Origin: an uncultured Eubacteriales bacterium
GTDB lineage: Bacteria; Bacillota; Clostridia; Peptostreptococcales; Anaerovoracaceae
Reading direction: 5' to 3'
Assembly: GCA_910583765.1 (NCBI GenBank)
Contig: CAJTYS010000065.1
Span: 1 to 16,498, forward strand
Length of the DNA: 16,498 bases
Each line of letters opens with the position of its first letter. Positions within the stretch are counted from its first letter, which is position 1. Shown one piece after another: positions 1-6,971 of the stretch. The position numbers were made by a program, and so were the translations under genes. Below the pieces are notes generated by a model. It was not told the DNA's origin. It searched no databases and saw only the letters and a program-made list of their open reading frames with translations.

Positions 1-7
1 AGGTTTT

Positions 8-30
8 ACGCGACCTGCGCGTGCTTTTTT
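8..30 (+). terminator. Possible terminator of a gene left of the window
   Basis: A short perfect inverted repeat (ACGCG at 8-12, CGCGT at 18-22, 5-base loop) is followed two bases later by six T residues at 25-30. It has the form of a small intrinsic terminator on the plus strand. The stem is only 5 bp and its upstream part is cut by the window edge, so the call is tentative. Confidence 0.4.
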
Positions 31-71
31 AATTATTCAACTGTCAAACTCCCGGTCAAAACTGTGCGACA

Positions 72-99
72 TTGATTTTTTTCATCAATCTGTTATAAT
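72..99 (+). promoter_or_regulatory. Promoter of the toxin-antitoxin operon, with overlapping inverted repeat
   Basis: TTGATT at 72-77 and a perfect TATAAT at 94-99 are separated by 16 bases, a good vegetative-type promoter about 65 bases before the antitoxin start. An inverted repeat ATTGAT (71-76) / ATCAAT (84-89) covers the -35 box and spacer. Antitoxins of RHH type commonly repress their own operon by binding such palindromes, so this is a plausible operator; that role is inferred. Confidence 0.55.
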
Positions 100-163
100 A
101 ATCATACAAAACAAATAAATCTGTAATATAATTGTATTTGATTGATTTGAGGGGGCTATTGAT

Positions 164-466
164 ATGGCAGAACAGGTATTGAACCAATTCAGGTCAGACA
201 AAGCGCTTAGAGAAGAATGCGCCGCTATCTATGAAGCTATGGGAATGGATTTGAATACAGCATTTAGAATGTTCATGGAAAGGACGCGCATGGTTCGGGG
301 ACTCCCATTTCCCGCTGTGCTTCCATCTGATAAAATGACTCGGACAGAGGCAAAGGCAGTAATTGATCGGATGCGGCAGGAAGCAGCGGACATGCCTGAG
401 ATGACACTCGATGAAATTAATGCGGAAATCAGCGCGGCCAGGACAGAGGGGAAGGCGAAAAAATGA
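164..466 (+). CDS. RelB/DinJ-family antitoxin
   Basis: This 100-residue protein is probably the labile, DNA-binding antitoxin of a type II toxin-antitoxin pair. The N-terminal half (about residues 6-50) looks like a ribbon-helix-helix domain, with the DinJ/RelB-like signature GMDLNTAFRMFM followed by GLPFP. The C-terminal half is charged and helical, as expected for a toxin-binding tail. The start is supported by AGGGGG at 150-155, 8 bases ahead of the ATG. Its end overlaps the next gene by 4 bases (ATGA), typical of translational coupling between antitoxin and toxin. It should neutralise the PIN protein and repress its own promoter; both roles are inferred from family and layout. The family is clear; the precise subfamily is not. 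Confidence 0.8.
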   Translation: MAEQVLNQFRSDKALREECAAIYEAMGMDLNTAFRMFMERTRMVRGLPFPAVLPSDKMTRTEAKAVIDRMRQEAADMPEMTLDEINAEISAARTEGKAKK

Positions 467-870
467 GATTTTACGCTGTTTTTGATACAAATGTGCTGAT
501 ATCTTCTTTGCTCACTAAAAGAAAAGATACCGCTATGGTCGTAGACGCAATTGCTACAGGGCAAATCGTCCCGCTTTATAATCAGGAGATATTGGATGAA
601 TACAATGATGTCTTTCATAGACCGAAGTTCCCATTTTCGGAAGCAGCCATACAAGACATACTGAAAATGATACGAGAATTGGGCCTTATAGTCGCCTCCA
701 GCCCTACAGGAGAGACTTTGCCTGATATGGACGATCTTGTGTTTTACGAAGTGGTTATGGAAAAGAGAGATGATGATGCCTATCTGATCACAGGTAATAC
801 GAAACATTTTCCAAAAAGAACATATATTGTGACACCTGCAGAAATGATGGCACTTTTGAACGGAAAATAA
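463..870 (+). CDS. PIN-domain toxin (COG1569-like putative RNase)
   Basis: A 135-residue single-domain PIN protein, the expected length for a toxin of this kind. PIN toxins are metal-dependent ribonucleases. The acidic residues that would hold the metal are visible: D8 in VFDTNVLIS, E46 in ILDEYNDV, the D88/D90/D91 cluster and the D103-D105 cluster just before LITGNTKHFP. The last motif is typical of the PIN_3/COG1569 group rather than classical VapC. It overlaps the antitoxin by 4 bases, so the two are surely one unit. There is no terminator before the cysteine desulfurase 25 bases downstream, so transcripts may run on. The RNA target cannot be read from the sequence. Confidence 0.8.
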   Translation: MRFYAVFDTNVLISSLLTKRKDTAMVVDAIATGQIVPLYNQEILDEYNDVFHRPKFPFSEAAIQDILKMIRELGLIVASSPTGETLPDMDDLVFYEVVMEKRDDDAYLITGNTKHFPKRTYIVTPAEMMALLNGK

Positions 871-895
871 AAAACAGCAAAAGCAAGGAGCATTC

Positions 896-2011
896 ATGAT
901 TTATTTAGATAACAGCGCCACCACGAGACAGCATGACAAGGTGACAGAAACCATGCTCACATACATGAAAGAGGATTTCGGGAATCCATCTTCCCTTTAC
1001 AGCCTGGGCGTGACAGCGGAAAAAGCCGTGAAAACCGCCCGCAAAACAGTGATGAAAGCCATGGGACAGGCTCAGGGGAATTTATACTTTACTTCTGGGG
1101 GAACGGAAGCAGACAGCATGGCGATTTTCGGCGCCGCCGCAGCCAGAAAAAGACGGGGCCGCAGGATCGTTACTTCCCAGGTGGAACATCCCGCTGTGCT
1201 GGAAGCCTGCAAAAGGCTGGAAGAGCAGGGATTTGAGGTGGTGTTCGTGGGGGTGGATGACAATTGCCGCCTGGACATGGAGCAGCTGAAAGAGGCGGTA
1301 AACGATGAGACGATTTTGATTTCCATCATGCAGGTGAACAATGAAACTGGAGCCATCATGCCCATTGATGAAATCGCGGAGCACAAAAAGCAGGCTATTC
1401 TTCACACAGACGCAGTGCAGGCGCTGGGCAAGGTGGCTATTCCAAAGAAAGTGGACATGATCTCTGTCAGCGGCCACAAGATCCACGGGCCAAAGGGCAT
1501 CGGCGCCTTGTGGTTAGGACCAAAGATCCATATTCCGGCCTTTCTCGTAGGAGGCGGCCAGGAAGATGGGATGCGCTCAGGAACAGAAAACGTTCCGGCC
1601 ATCGCAGGCTTTGGCACGGCGGCGGACATGATCCAGCCTGACACGGACGTGGGCGATTTGCGCGATTACTTGCTGGAGGGCATCCTGCGGGAGATCTCGG
1701 ATGTGAAGGTCAATAGCCCCAAGGACGGCTGCCCGTCCGTGCTCAACGTGTCTTTTTTAGGGACAAGGGCGGAAGTGCTGCTTCATACTTTGGAGCAGGA
1801 TGAGATCTACGTTTCCACTGGTTCAGCCTGTTCTTCCAATAAAAAAGGGCAGAGCCACGTGCTGAAGGCCATGGGCCTGACGGACAAGGAGATTGAAGGA
1901 GCCATCCGCTTTAGTTTCAGCAGGTACAACACCAGAGCGGAGATGGACATTGTGCTAGATAAAGTCAAAAGCGCTGTGGAGCGGTTCCGCAGACTGGGAA
2001 GTTTCAGATAG
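896..2011 (+). CDS. Cysteine desulfurase (NifS/IscS family)
   Basis: A pyridoxal-phosphate enzyme that removes sulfur from L-cysteine as a protein-bound persulfide. The 371-residue length fits the family. Visible landmarks are the N-terminal YLDNSATT, H98 in VEHPA (cofactor stacking), the Schiff-base lysine K195 in SGHKIHGPKG, and the catalytic C312 in STGSACSS. The start has an AAGGAG-type site just ahead. The gene lies 16 bases upstream of thiI, the same pairing as Bacillus subtilis nifZ-thiI, where the desulfurase is a dedicated sulfur donor for tRNA 4-thiouridine. That partnership is the likeliest role here; a general Fe-S cluster function cannot be excluded, but no iscU/nifU scaffold is present in the window. 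Confidence 0.93.
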   Translation: MIYLDNSATTRQHDKVTETMLTYMKEDFGNPSSLYSLGVTAEKAVKTARKTVMKAMGQAQGNLYFTSGGTEADSMAIFGAAAARKRRGRRIVTSQVEHPAVLEACKRLEEQGFEVVFVGVDDNCRLDMEQLKEAVNDETILISIMQVNNETGAIMPIDEIAEHKKQAILHTDAVQALGKVAIPKKVDMISVSGHKIHGPKGIGALWLGPKIHIPAFLVGGGQEDGMRSGTENVPAIAGFGTAADMIQPDTDVGDLRDYLLEGILREISDVKVNSPKDGCPSVLNVSFLGTRAEVLLHTLEQDEIYVSTGSACSSNKKGQSHVLKAMGLTDKEIEGAIRFSFSRYNTRAEMDIVLDKVKSAVERFRRLGSFR

Positions 2012-2027
2012 ATAAAGGAGAAATACA

Positions 2028-3215
2028 TTGAACGAGCAGCATATTTTTATCGTAAGGTGCGGGGAAGTAGCGTTAAAAGGCATGAACAAGCCTTATTTCG
2101 AGCGGATGCTGGCAGAACGGATTCGCAAACTTCTCAAGAGAAAATTCGAGAATTTTGAAGTGAAACGCCACGAAGGTCTGATCTTTGTCAGAGCGGACAA
2201 GGCTTATGGAAAACAAGAGATCATCCACGAAATTTCCAAAGTCTTCGGCGTGGCCTCCATCAGTCCGGCAGTGGAAGCAGAGTCCAACCTGGACGCGATC
2301 GGCGAGGCGGCGGTGGCATACATGAAAGAAATCATAGAAGAACGGGGTATCAGGACGTTTAAGGTCAAAGCTAAGCGGGCGGACAAAAATTTTCCAGTCA
2401 AATCGCCGGATATCGGCAGGATCATCGGGGCCAAGATTCTCATTGGCTGCAAAGTGCTGAAAGTGGACGTGAACCAGCCGGACTGCCTGCTCTTTGTGGA
2501 TGTGCGTCAGGTTAAGTCTTATATTTATCAGGACAAGATCCCGGGTTTCGGCGGCCTGCCTCTGGGGACCAACGGCAAAGGCATGAGCCTGCTTTCCGGC
2601 GGCATCGACAGTCCGGTGGCCACCTGGATGATGGCAAAGCGTGGCATGCTCATTGAAGCCATCCACTTTCATTCCTATCCTTACACCAGTCAGAGGGCCC
2701 AGGAAAAGGTGGAAGACCTGGCCAAGATCGTGGCTGTGTACTGCGGAAGGTTCAAAATGCATGTGATTAATCTGTTGCCGATCCAAGAACAGATCGTCCA
2801 GAACTGTCCGGAGGAAGAGACGACCATCCTGGTTCGCCGTTTCATGATGCGGATCGCGGAGCAAGTGGCCAAGGAGACAGGCTGCGGCATGCTGATCACC
2901 GGGGAAAACTTGGGGCAGGTGGCTAGTCAGACGGCAGAGGCCTTAGTGGTGACAGATGCTTCTGTGCAGCTCCCAGTAATGCGGCCTCTCATTGCCATGG
3001 ACAAGGTGGACATCATGGACAAGGCCAGGGAAATCGGGACTTATGAAACTTCCATTCAGCCTTATGAAGACTGCTGCACCGTATTTTTGCCAAAGCATCC
3101 GGCCACAAAGCCAAAGCTGGAGCGGATCCTCCAATCAGAAAGCAAGCTGGACTGCGACACACTCATCGCAGAAGCGGTGGCTTCCAGAGAGACTATCGAC
3201 ATAAAGCCAGAATAA
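2028..3215 (+). CDS. thiI: tRNA 4-thiouridine synthase ThiI
   Basis: ThiI adenylates U8 of tRNA and replaces the oxygen with sulfur; in many bacteria it also takes part in thiamine thiazole synthesis. The 395-residue protein has the N-terminal ferredoxin-like region, a THUMP domain (about 60-165) and an ATP-pyrophosphatase domain with the PP-loop SGGIDSP at 190-196 and the late motif CCTVFLPKHP. It lacks the C-terminal rhodanese domain of the E. coli enzyme, so sulfur must come directly from a desulfurase, which fits the gene just upstream. Translation starts at TTG 2028, placed by AAAGGAG at 2014-2020 and by the family N-terminus. No clear terminator follows before the spoIIA promoter. Confidence 0.95.
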   Translation: MNEQHIFIVRCGEVALKGMNKPYFERMLAERIRKLLKRKFENFEVKRHEGLIFVRADKAYGKQEIIHEISKVFGVASISPAVEAESNLDAIGEAAVAYMKEIIEERGIRTFKVKAKRADKNFPVKSPDIGRIIGAKILIGCKVLKVDVNQPDCLLFVDVRQVKSYIYQDKIPGFGGLPLGTNGKGMSLLSGGIDSPVATWMMAKRGMLIEAIHFHSYPYTSQRAQEKVEDLAKIVAVYCGRFKMHVINLLPIQEQIVQNCPEEETTILVRRFMMRIAEQVAKETGCGMLITGENLGQVASQTAEALVVTDASVQLPVMRPLIAMDKVDIMDKAREIGTYETSIQPYEDCCTVFLPKHPATKPKLERILQSESKLDCDTLIAEAVASRETIDIKPE

Positions 3216-3251
3216 TCGGCAAAAATAGAAGAATTTCCTCTTTTTCTCCTA

Positions 3252-3281
3252 AGGACAAGCACCCCCTGCCGGTACTATAAT
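3252..3281 (+). promoter_or_regulatory. Putative promoter of the spoIIA operon
   Basis: A perfect TATAAT at 3276-3281 with AGGACA at 3252-3257 (18-base spacer) lies about 40 bases before spoIIAA. In Bacillus subtilis this operon is read by sigma H, whose elements are AGGA-like at -35 and GAAT-like at -10. A GAAT is present at 3283-3286 and an AGGA at 3252-3255, but they are 27 bases apart, too far for a normal sigma H site. The sequence therefore reads better as a vegetative-type promoter. Spo0A binding was not resolved. Confidence 0.45.
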
Positions 3282-3321
3282 GGAATAGTAGGCCGCAGAT
3301 GGAGAAAGGAGGAATTTTTTT

Positions 3322-3702
3322 ATGCGATTGGAATTTCAAATGACAGATGACATCCTCATCGCTTCTGCCTTTGGCGAGCTGGACCACCACAGTGCGGGAG
3401 CCGTGAGGGATGAAATAGATGAAACCATGAAAGCCTTTGACTGCCGCCACTTGATTTTGGATTTCGAGAAGGTGACGTTCATGGACAGCTCGGGCATCGG
3501 CGTGGTGCTGGGAAGATACAATAAAGTGACGAAACAGGGGGGCCGGCTCTTTCTGGCAGGATGCTCGGAATTTATAGAAAAAATCTTGTACATGGCAGGG
3601 GTTTTCACTGTGGTGGACAAGCAGAAAAGCAAAGAAGATGCGATCTGCCTGCTGAAAGGACAGCAGCAGATGGAAATGGAGGTGAACGCCAGTGGACAAT
3701 AG
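3322..3702 (+). CDS. spoIIAA: Anti-sigma F factor antagonist SpoIIAA
   Basis: SpoIIAA is the STAS-domain switch protein that, when unphosphorylated in the forespore, displaces sigma F from SpoIIAB. The 126-residue protein carries the family hallmark MDSSGIGVVLGRY at 54-66; S57 aligns with the serine phosphorylated by SpoIIAB and dephosphorylated by SpoIIE. It is slightly longer than the Bacillus protein owing to a polar tail after residue 112. AAAGGAGG at 3305-3312 sets the ATG start. It is the first gene of a three-gene operon and overlaps spoIIAB by 11 bases. The RsbV/SigB family is a related alternative, but the sigma factor downstream reads as sigma F. Confidence 0.93.
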   Translation: MRLEFQMTDDILIASAFGELDHHSAGAVRDEIDETMKAFDCRHLILDFEKVTFMDSSGIGVVLGRYNKVTKQGGRLFLAGCSEFIEKILYMAGVFTVVDKQKSKEDAICLLKGQQQMEMEVNASGQ

Positions 3703-4129
3703 GATGAAGGTGGCGTTTTCCGCAAGAGCGGAGAACGAAGGGTTTGCCCGATCAGCGGCAGCGGCTTTCGTGGCCTGTATGGATCCGACCATCGAAGAAC
3801 TGACGGAAATCAAAACTGGAGTGTCGGAAGCCGTGAGCAACAGCATCATCCACGGATATGGCGAAGATCCCGCTCAGATGGTAGAGCTGGAATGTCAGAT
3901 CCGTTCTGGAGGAAAGGTGATCCTCATCATCAGGGACCAGGGCGTGGGCATCGAAGATGTGGAAAAGGCCAGAGAGCCCATGTTCACCACAGGAAGCACA
4001 GAAGAGCGTTCGGGCATGGGATTCACGGTCATGGAAAGCTTTATGGATAAACTGGAGGTAGTGTCTCGGGCCGGAGAGGGAACGACGGTGACGATGACCA
4101 AACAGCTTGACATCAGCAATGGCCTCTAA
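3692..4129 (+). CDS. spoIIAB: Anti-sigma F factor / serine kinase SpoIIAB
   Basis: SpoIIAB binds and silences sigma F and phosphorylates SpoIIAA, acting in the predivisional cell and mother cell. The 145-residue protein has a GHKL ATPase fold: E46 and N50 in the N-box SEAVSNSIIHGY, the G1 box DQGVGI at 82-87 and the G2 box SGMGF near 107-111. The GTG at 3692 is chosen over the ATG at 3704 because GGAGGTG at 3678-3684 is 7 bases ahead of it. The gene overlaps spoIIAA by 11 bases and its end runs into sigF, suggesting translational coupling that keeps the three proteins in step. Confidence 0.93.
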   Translation: MDNRMKVAFSARAENEGFARSAAAAFVACMDPTIEELTEIKTGVSEAVSNSIIHGYGEDPAQMVELECQIRSGGKVILIIRDQGVGIEDVEKAREPMFTTGSTEERSGMGFTVMESFMDKLEVVSRAGEGTTVTMTKQLDISNGL

Positions 4130-4859
4130 GTATGTGCCGGTAAAAAAAGAAGATACATATGCGTTAATTGAGAAAGCACAGCAAGGTGATCAGGAGGCAC
4201 GAGAACTGATCGTCAAGCAGAACACAGGATTAGTCAAAAATCTGGCTTTGAAATTTACCGGATCCGGCTACGAGCTGGACGATCTGCTGCAAATCGGTTT
4301 CATGGGACTATTGAAAGCCATAGACCGGTTTGACACGAAATTCGATGTGATGTTTTCCACCTACGCCGTTCCCATGATCTTGGGGGAAATCAAACGCTAT
4401 ATCCGCGATGATGGCAGGATCAAAGTGAGCCGCCAGTTAAAGATCGACATGCGGAATCTGAAAAAAATCAAGGAGGAGTATTATAACAAGCACGGCACCT
4501 GGCCGAAGCTCAGCTATTTGTCAGAAGAAATGGGCCTGCCAGTAGAAAAGATACTGGAAATCTTAGACGCGGCGGAGGCCCTGGCAAATGTGGAGAGCCT
4601 GGACAACAGTGAAATATCAGAAGGGTATCGGGAGAAAAAGGTCAGCCATGTTTCCGAGGAAGACCGAAACATTAACATGATTGACTTGAAGATGATGATC
4701 GGGACTTTGTCGGAGCGGGAAAGGCAGATCATCGTGCTTCGGTATTTTAAGGACATGACCCAGCAGCAGATCGCAGGAAAGATCGGGATCTCACAGGTCC
4801 AAGTCTCCCGCATCGAGAAAAAGGTGCTGAAAAACATGAGAGAACAAATGGTTCGCTAA
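4119..4859 (+). CDS. sigF: RNA polymerase sigma factor sigma F, early forespore
   Basis: This sigma-70 family protein directs the first forespore-specific transcription. From the ATG at 4119 it is 246 residues. Region 2 is seen in YELDDLLQIGFMGLLKAIDRF and STYAVPMILGEIKRYIRDDG, region 3 around residues 125-165, and region 4 in LSERERQIIVLRYFKDMTQQQ with the recognition helix ISQVQVSRIEKK, which closely matches the known Bacillus sigma F. The ATG overlaps the end of spoIIAB by 11 bases; an in-frame TTG at 4107 is the alternative start, and neither has a clear ribosome binding site, so coupling to spoIIAB translation is likely. A hairpin terminator follows directly. Confidence 0.93.
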   Translation: MASKYVPVKKEDTYALIEKAQQGDQEARELIVKQNTGLVKNLALKFTGSGYELDDLLQIGFMGLLKAIDRFDTKFDVMFSTYAVPMILGEIKRYIRDDGRIKVSRQLKIDMRNLKKIKEEYYNKHGTWPKLSYLSEEMGLPVEKILEILDAAEALANVESLDNSEISEGYREKKVSHVSEEDRNINMIDLKMMIGTLSERERQIIVLRYFKDMTQQQIAGKIGISQVQVSRIEKKVLKNMREQMVR

Positions 4860-4863
4860 AATC

Positions 4864-4910
4864 GGGCTGCCGTATTGAAAACAATCGAATGCGGCAAGCC
4901 CTATTTTTGT
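4864..4910 (+). terminator. Intrinsic terminator of the spoIIA operon
   Basis: GGGCTGCCGTATT at 4864-4876 pairs with AATGCGGCAAGCCC at 4888-4901, with one bulged base and one G-T pair, around a short A-rich loop. It is followed by TATTTTTGTT. It begins 5 bases after the sigF stop. On the minus strand the hairpin is followed by ATTTTAG, so it may also serve the convergent gene that ends at 4957. Confidence 0.8.
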
Positions 4911-4956
4911 TAGGCAAGCGGTTTCTACGATCTATGGGCTAGTCGGACCCAGCGCT

Positions 4957-6642
4957 TTAGCGTCCGCTTAAAATCAACACTTCCCGCCCCTGGAAAGCGA
5001 AGCCGTACTTGCGGATTTTTTCTGCTGGGACGCCTTTGGCCTCCAGCAAGGCGGCGTATTTCTTTTCCTCGATCTGGGTCAGAGCCGCGGCCGCCGTTTC
5101 TTCCAAGTCTTTTTCTTTCTTGGGCTGGAAGACTTTGAATTCCATGATGATGGCGTCGTCTTCCGCTTTCGACGGCTCCAGCATCACGTCATACCTGCCG
5201 AATCCGCTTTCCCTGTTGGAGGTCAGAACGTACCGGCCGGACAGCTCTATCATCAGGCCCAGGACAAAGCCATGATAGAAGCGTTCAGGTTCGGTTTTTG
5301 ATGGTTTCTTCCCCGTGTCGAAATAGCTGAAGGTCGTTAGAGCCACGTCATTCATGTATTCGTTCATGGCTTCCAAGTCACCCGCGAGTAGCGCTTTGAT
5401 GAAGTCGTTGTAATTGGCGGCGTCTTTGCGAAACCACCCCCGCACCATGGAACGAAACATGCGCCGCACTTCTTTGTTGGTCAGCGCCAGTTCATACAGA
5501 GGGCCGTCCAAATCGTCTTTCTGACTGACGACTTTCAAGTATCCACTGGCCAGAAGAAGGCTCCAAATGGCTGTTTCGTCCTCGTCCAGTTCATCGTATA
5601 TCAGCTGCTCGTTAATCTCCTTTTTCAAGGTCTCGCCCCGCAGCAAGGTTTCAAAATCCAGCTTCACCGACTTGCCGCCTTCCCGAATCAACTGGTTCAC
5701 CAGATCGTTGGAACTGGAGTTGACCCAGTAATCTTCCGTTTTTTCTTTCCTTAGAAAGTTGATGATGGACCAAGGATTGTAAATGTCGCGCTTGTCGCCG
5801 AATGTGAAACCATCGTACCAGGCCTTCACTTCTTCCTTTCGATCGGAAAGTCCCTGTTCGTCCAGGGCGGCGAAGACCTCTTCCTCCGTGAAGCCGAAGC
5901 AGTCTGCGTATTCTTGGGAAGTGGTGGTCACCACCACCAGGTTGTTCAGACCGGAAAAAATGGATTCCCGGCTCACTCTGGTGATCCCCGTCATGAGGGC
6001 TCGTTTTAAATATGGGTTGGTCTTGAAGGTGGCGCTGAACAGGTTCCTAGTGAACTCCGCCAGCTCGCCCCAATAGCCGTTCACGTAAGCCGCCTGCATG
6101 GGCGTGTCGTATTCGTCCAGCAAAACGACGACCTTTTTCCCATAGTAGCGGGACAAATAATCAGATAAAGCTCGCAAGGAAAAAGCGGCTTCGTTGTCTC
6201 CCATATGGATGGACACGTTGCGGAATTCATTTTTTTCCACATCGCTGAGTAAATCGGTTTCCAGCAAAAAGTCGAACTTTTTGTATAGCCGCTGGATGAT
6301 TCGGCAGATTCCTTCCCGAGCCTGGGAAAAAGAGCGTTCTTTGATGTCCGCGAAGGTGAGAAAGATCACTGGATACGTCCCTTGCAGCTTCTGGTACATT
6401 TCATGTTCCCAGATGGAAAGGCCTTGGAACAAATCGTCCCTTCCCGCATAGTCCGTGGAAAAGAACTTTTCCAGCATGCTCATATTCAGGGTCTTGCCGA
6501 ACCGCCTGGGGCGGGTGATCAGCGTCACCTGATCTTTGGCTTCCCACCACTGCCGGATGAAATCCGTTTTGTCGATGTAAAAAATTTGCTCTGTTCGCAC
6601 CATTTCGAAATCTTGATATCCGATGCCAATGGTCTTTTTCAT
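4957..6642 (-). CDS. AAA-ATPase-like protein with C-terminal PD-(D/E)XK nuclease domain
   Basis: A 561-residue protein of the AAA-ATPase-like (PF09820) plus PD-(D/E)XK (PF08011-like, formerly DUF1703) family, common in gut Clostridia and Bacteroidetes and of unknown function. It opens with KKTIGIGYQDFE, followed by a Walker A variant RPRRFGKTL (K50) and Walker B VVVLLDEYDTPM (about 171-182). The C-terminal domain shows GRYDV (D484), IIMEFKVF (E501, K503) and a following QIEEKKY, so the nuclease core looks intact. The ATG at 6642 matches the usual family N-terminus; in-frame ATGs at 6657 and 6666 are possible, the latter behind an AGGGGGG. A longer reading frame to 6819 is rejected because it would pass through the promoter. 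It stands alone between unrelated genes, suggesting acquisition. Defence or mobile-element roles are only guesses. Confidence 0.85.
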   Translation of the reverse strand: MKKTIGIGYQDFEMVRTEQIFYIDKTDFIRQWWEAKDQVTLITRPRRFGKTLNMSMLEKFFSTDYAGRDDLFQGLSIWEHEMYQKLQGTYPVIFLTFADIKERSFSQAREGICRIIQRLYKKFDFLLETDLLSDVEKNEFRNVSIHMGDNEAAFSLRALSDYLSRYYGKKVVVLLDEYDTPMQAAYVNGYWGELAEFTRNLFSATFKTNPYLKRALMTGITRVSRESIFSGLNNLVVVTTTSQEYADCFGFTEEEVFAALDEQGLSDRKEEVKAWYDGFTFGDKRDIYNPWSIINFLRKEKTEDYWVNSSSNDLVNQLIREGGKSVKLDFETLLRGETLKKEINEQLIYDELDEDETAIWSLLLASGYLKVVSQKDDLDGPLYELALTNKEVRRMFRSMVRGWFRKDAANYNDFIKALLAGDLEAMNEYMNDVALTTFSYFDTGKKPSKTEPERFYHGFVLGLMIELSGRYVLTSNRESGFGRYDVMLEPSKAEDDAIIMEFKVFQPKKEKDLEETAAAALTQIEEKKYAALLEAKGVPAEKIRKYGFAFQGREVLILSGR

Positions 6643-6729
6643 GTCTCTTCTTCCCATTTTTCCCATCTTTCTCTGCACCCCCCTAGTTGAGTTCCTCTTG
6701 CCTGTGACGAAGTTCTTCATCTTACTGGT

Positions 6730-6738
6730 ATTGTACCA
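6730..6738 (-). promoter_or_regulatory. Extended -10 promoter of the AAA/PD-(D/E)XK gene
   Basis: On the minus strand the sequence TGGTACAAT (plus-strand 6738 down to 6730) is an extended -10 element. No good -35 box sits at the normal distance, as is common for extended -10 promoters. A start point near 6722 would give a leader of about 55-80 bases before the chosen starts. Confidence 0.45.
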
Positions 6739-6971
6739 CAAAATGCGCAGGACAAGGAGCCTTAATTTTCGACACGCCCTTTCTGGGCATTTGCGTACTT
6801 TTCGCCATTCAAGGTCCACTTTATCGGAGCGTGAAAAATTTGAGCTGCCGGAAGGCTAAGACTTTGAACAAAACAACTTTCAGAATTTCTTAAGATTAAC
6901 TTGGGAAGGGATTCAGATTTTTGTGGGATAATGGAATCATCCAAAACGATTCGATATGTGAGGTGGGACAA

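Noticed and set aside
229..897. 222-codon open frame on the minus strand
   Set aside because: It lies entirely over the toxin-antitoxin pair, has no ribosome binding site and low-complexity residue use typical of an antisense shadow.
2073..2864. 263-codon open frame on the minus strand inside thiI
   Set aside because: Antisense shadow of a clear ThiI coding region; rich in His/Phe and without motifs.
6643..6819. N-terminal extension of the AAA/PD-(D/E)XK protein
   Set aside because: The extension is upstream of the family N-terminus and runs through the extended -10 promoter; residue content looks non-coding.
6762..6971. 69-codon minus-strand frame between the AAA gene and pssA
   Set aside because: Begins at TTG without a ribosome binding site, overlaps the ribosome binding site of pssA on the other strand, and shows no motif or composition of a real protein.
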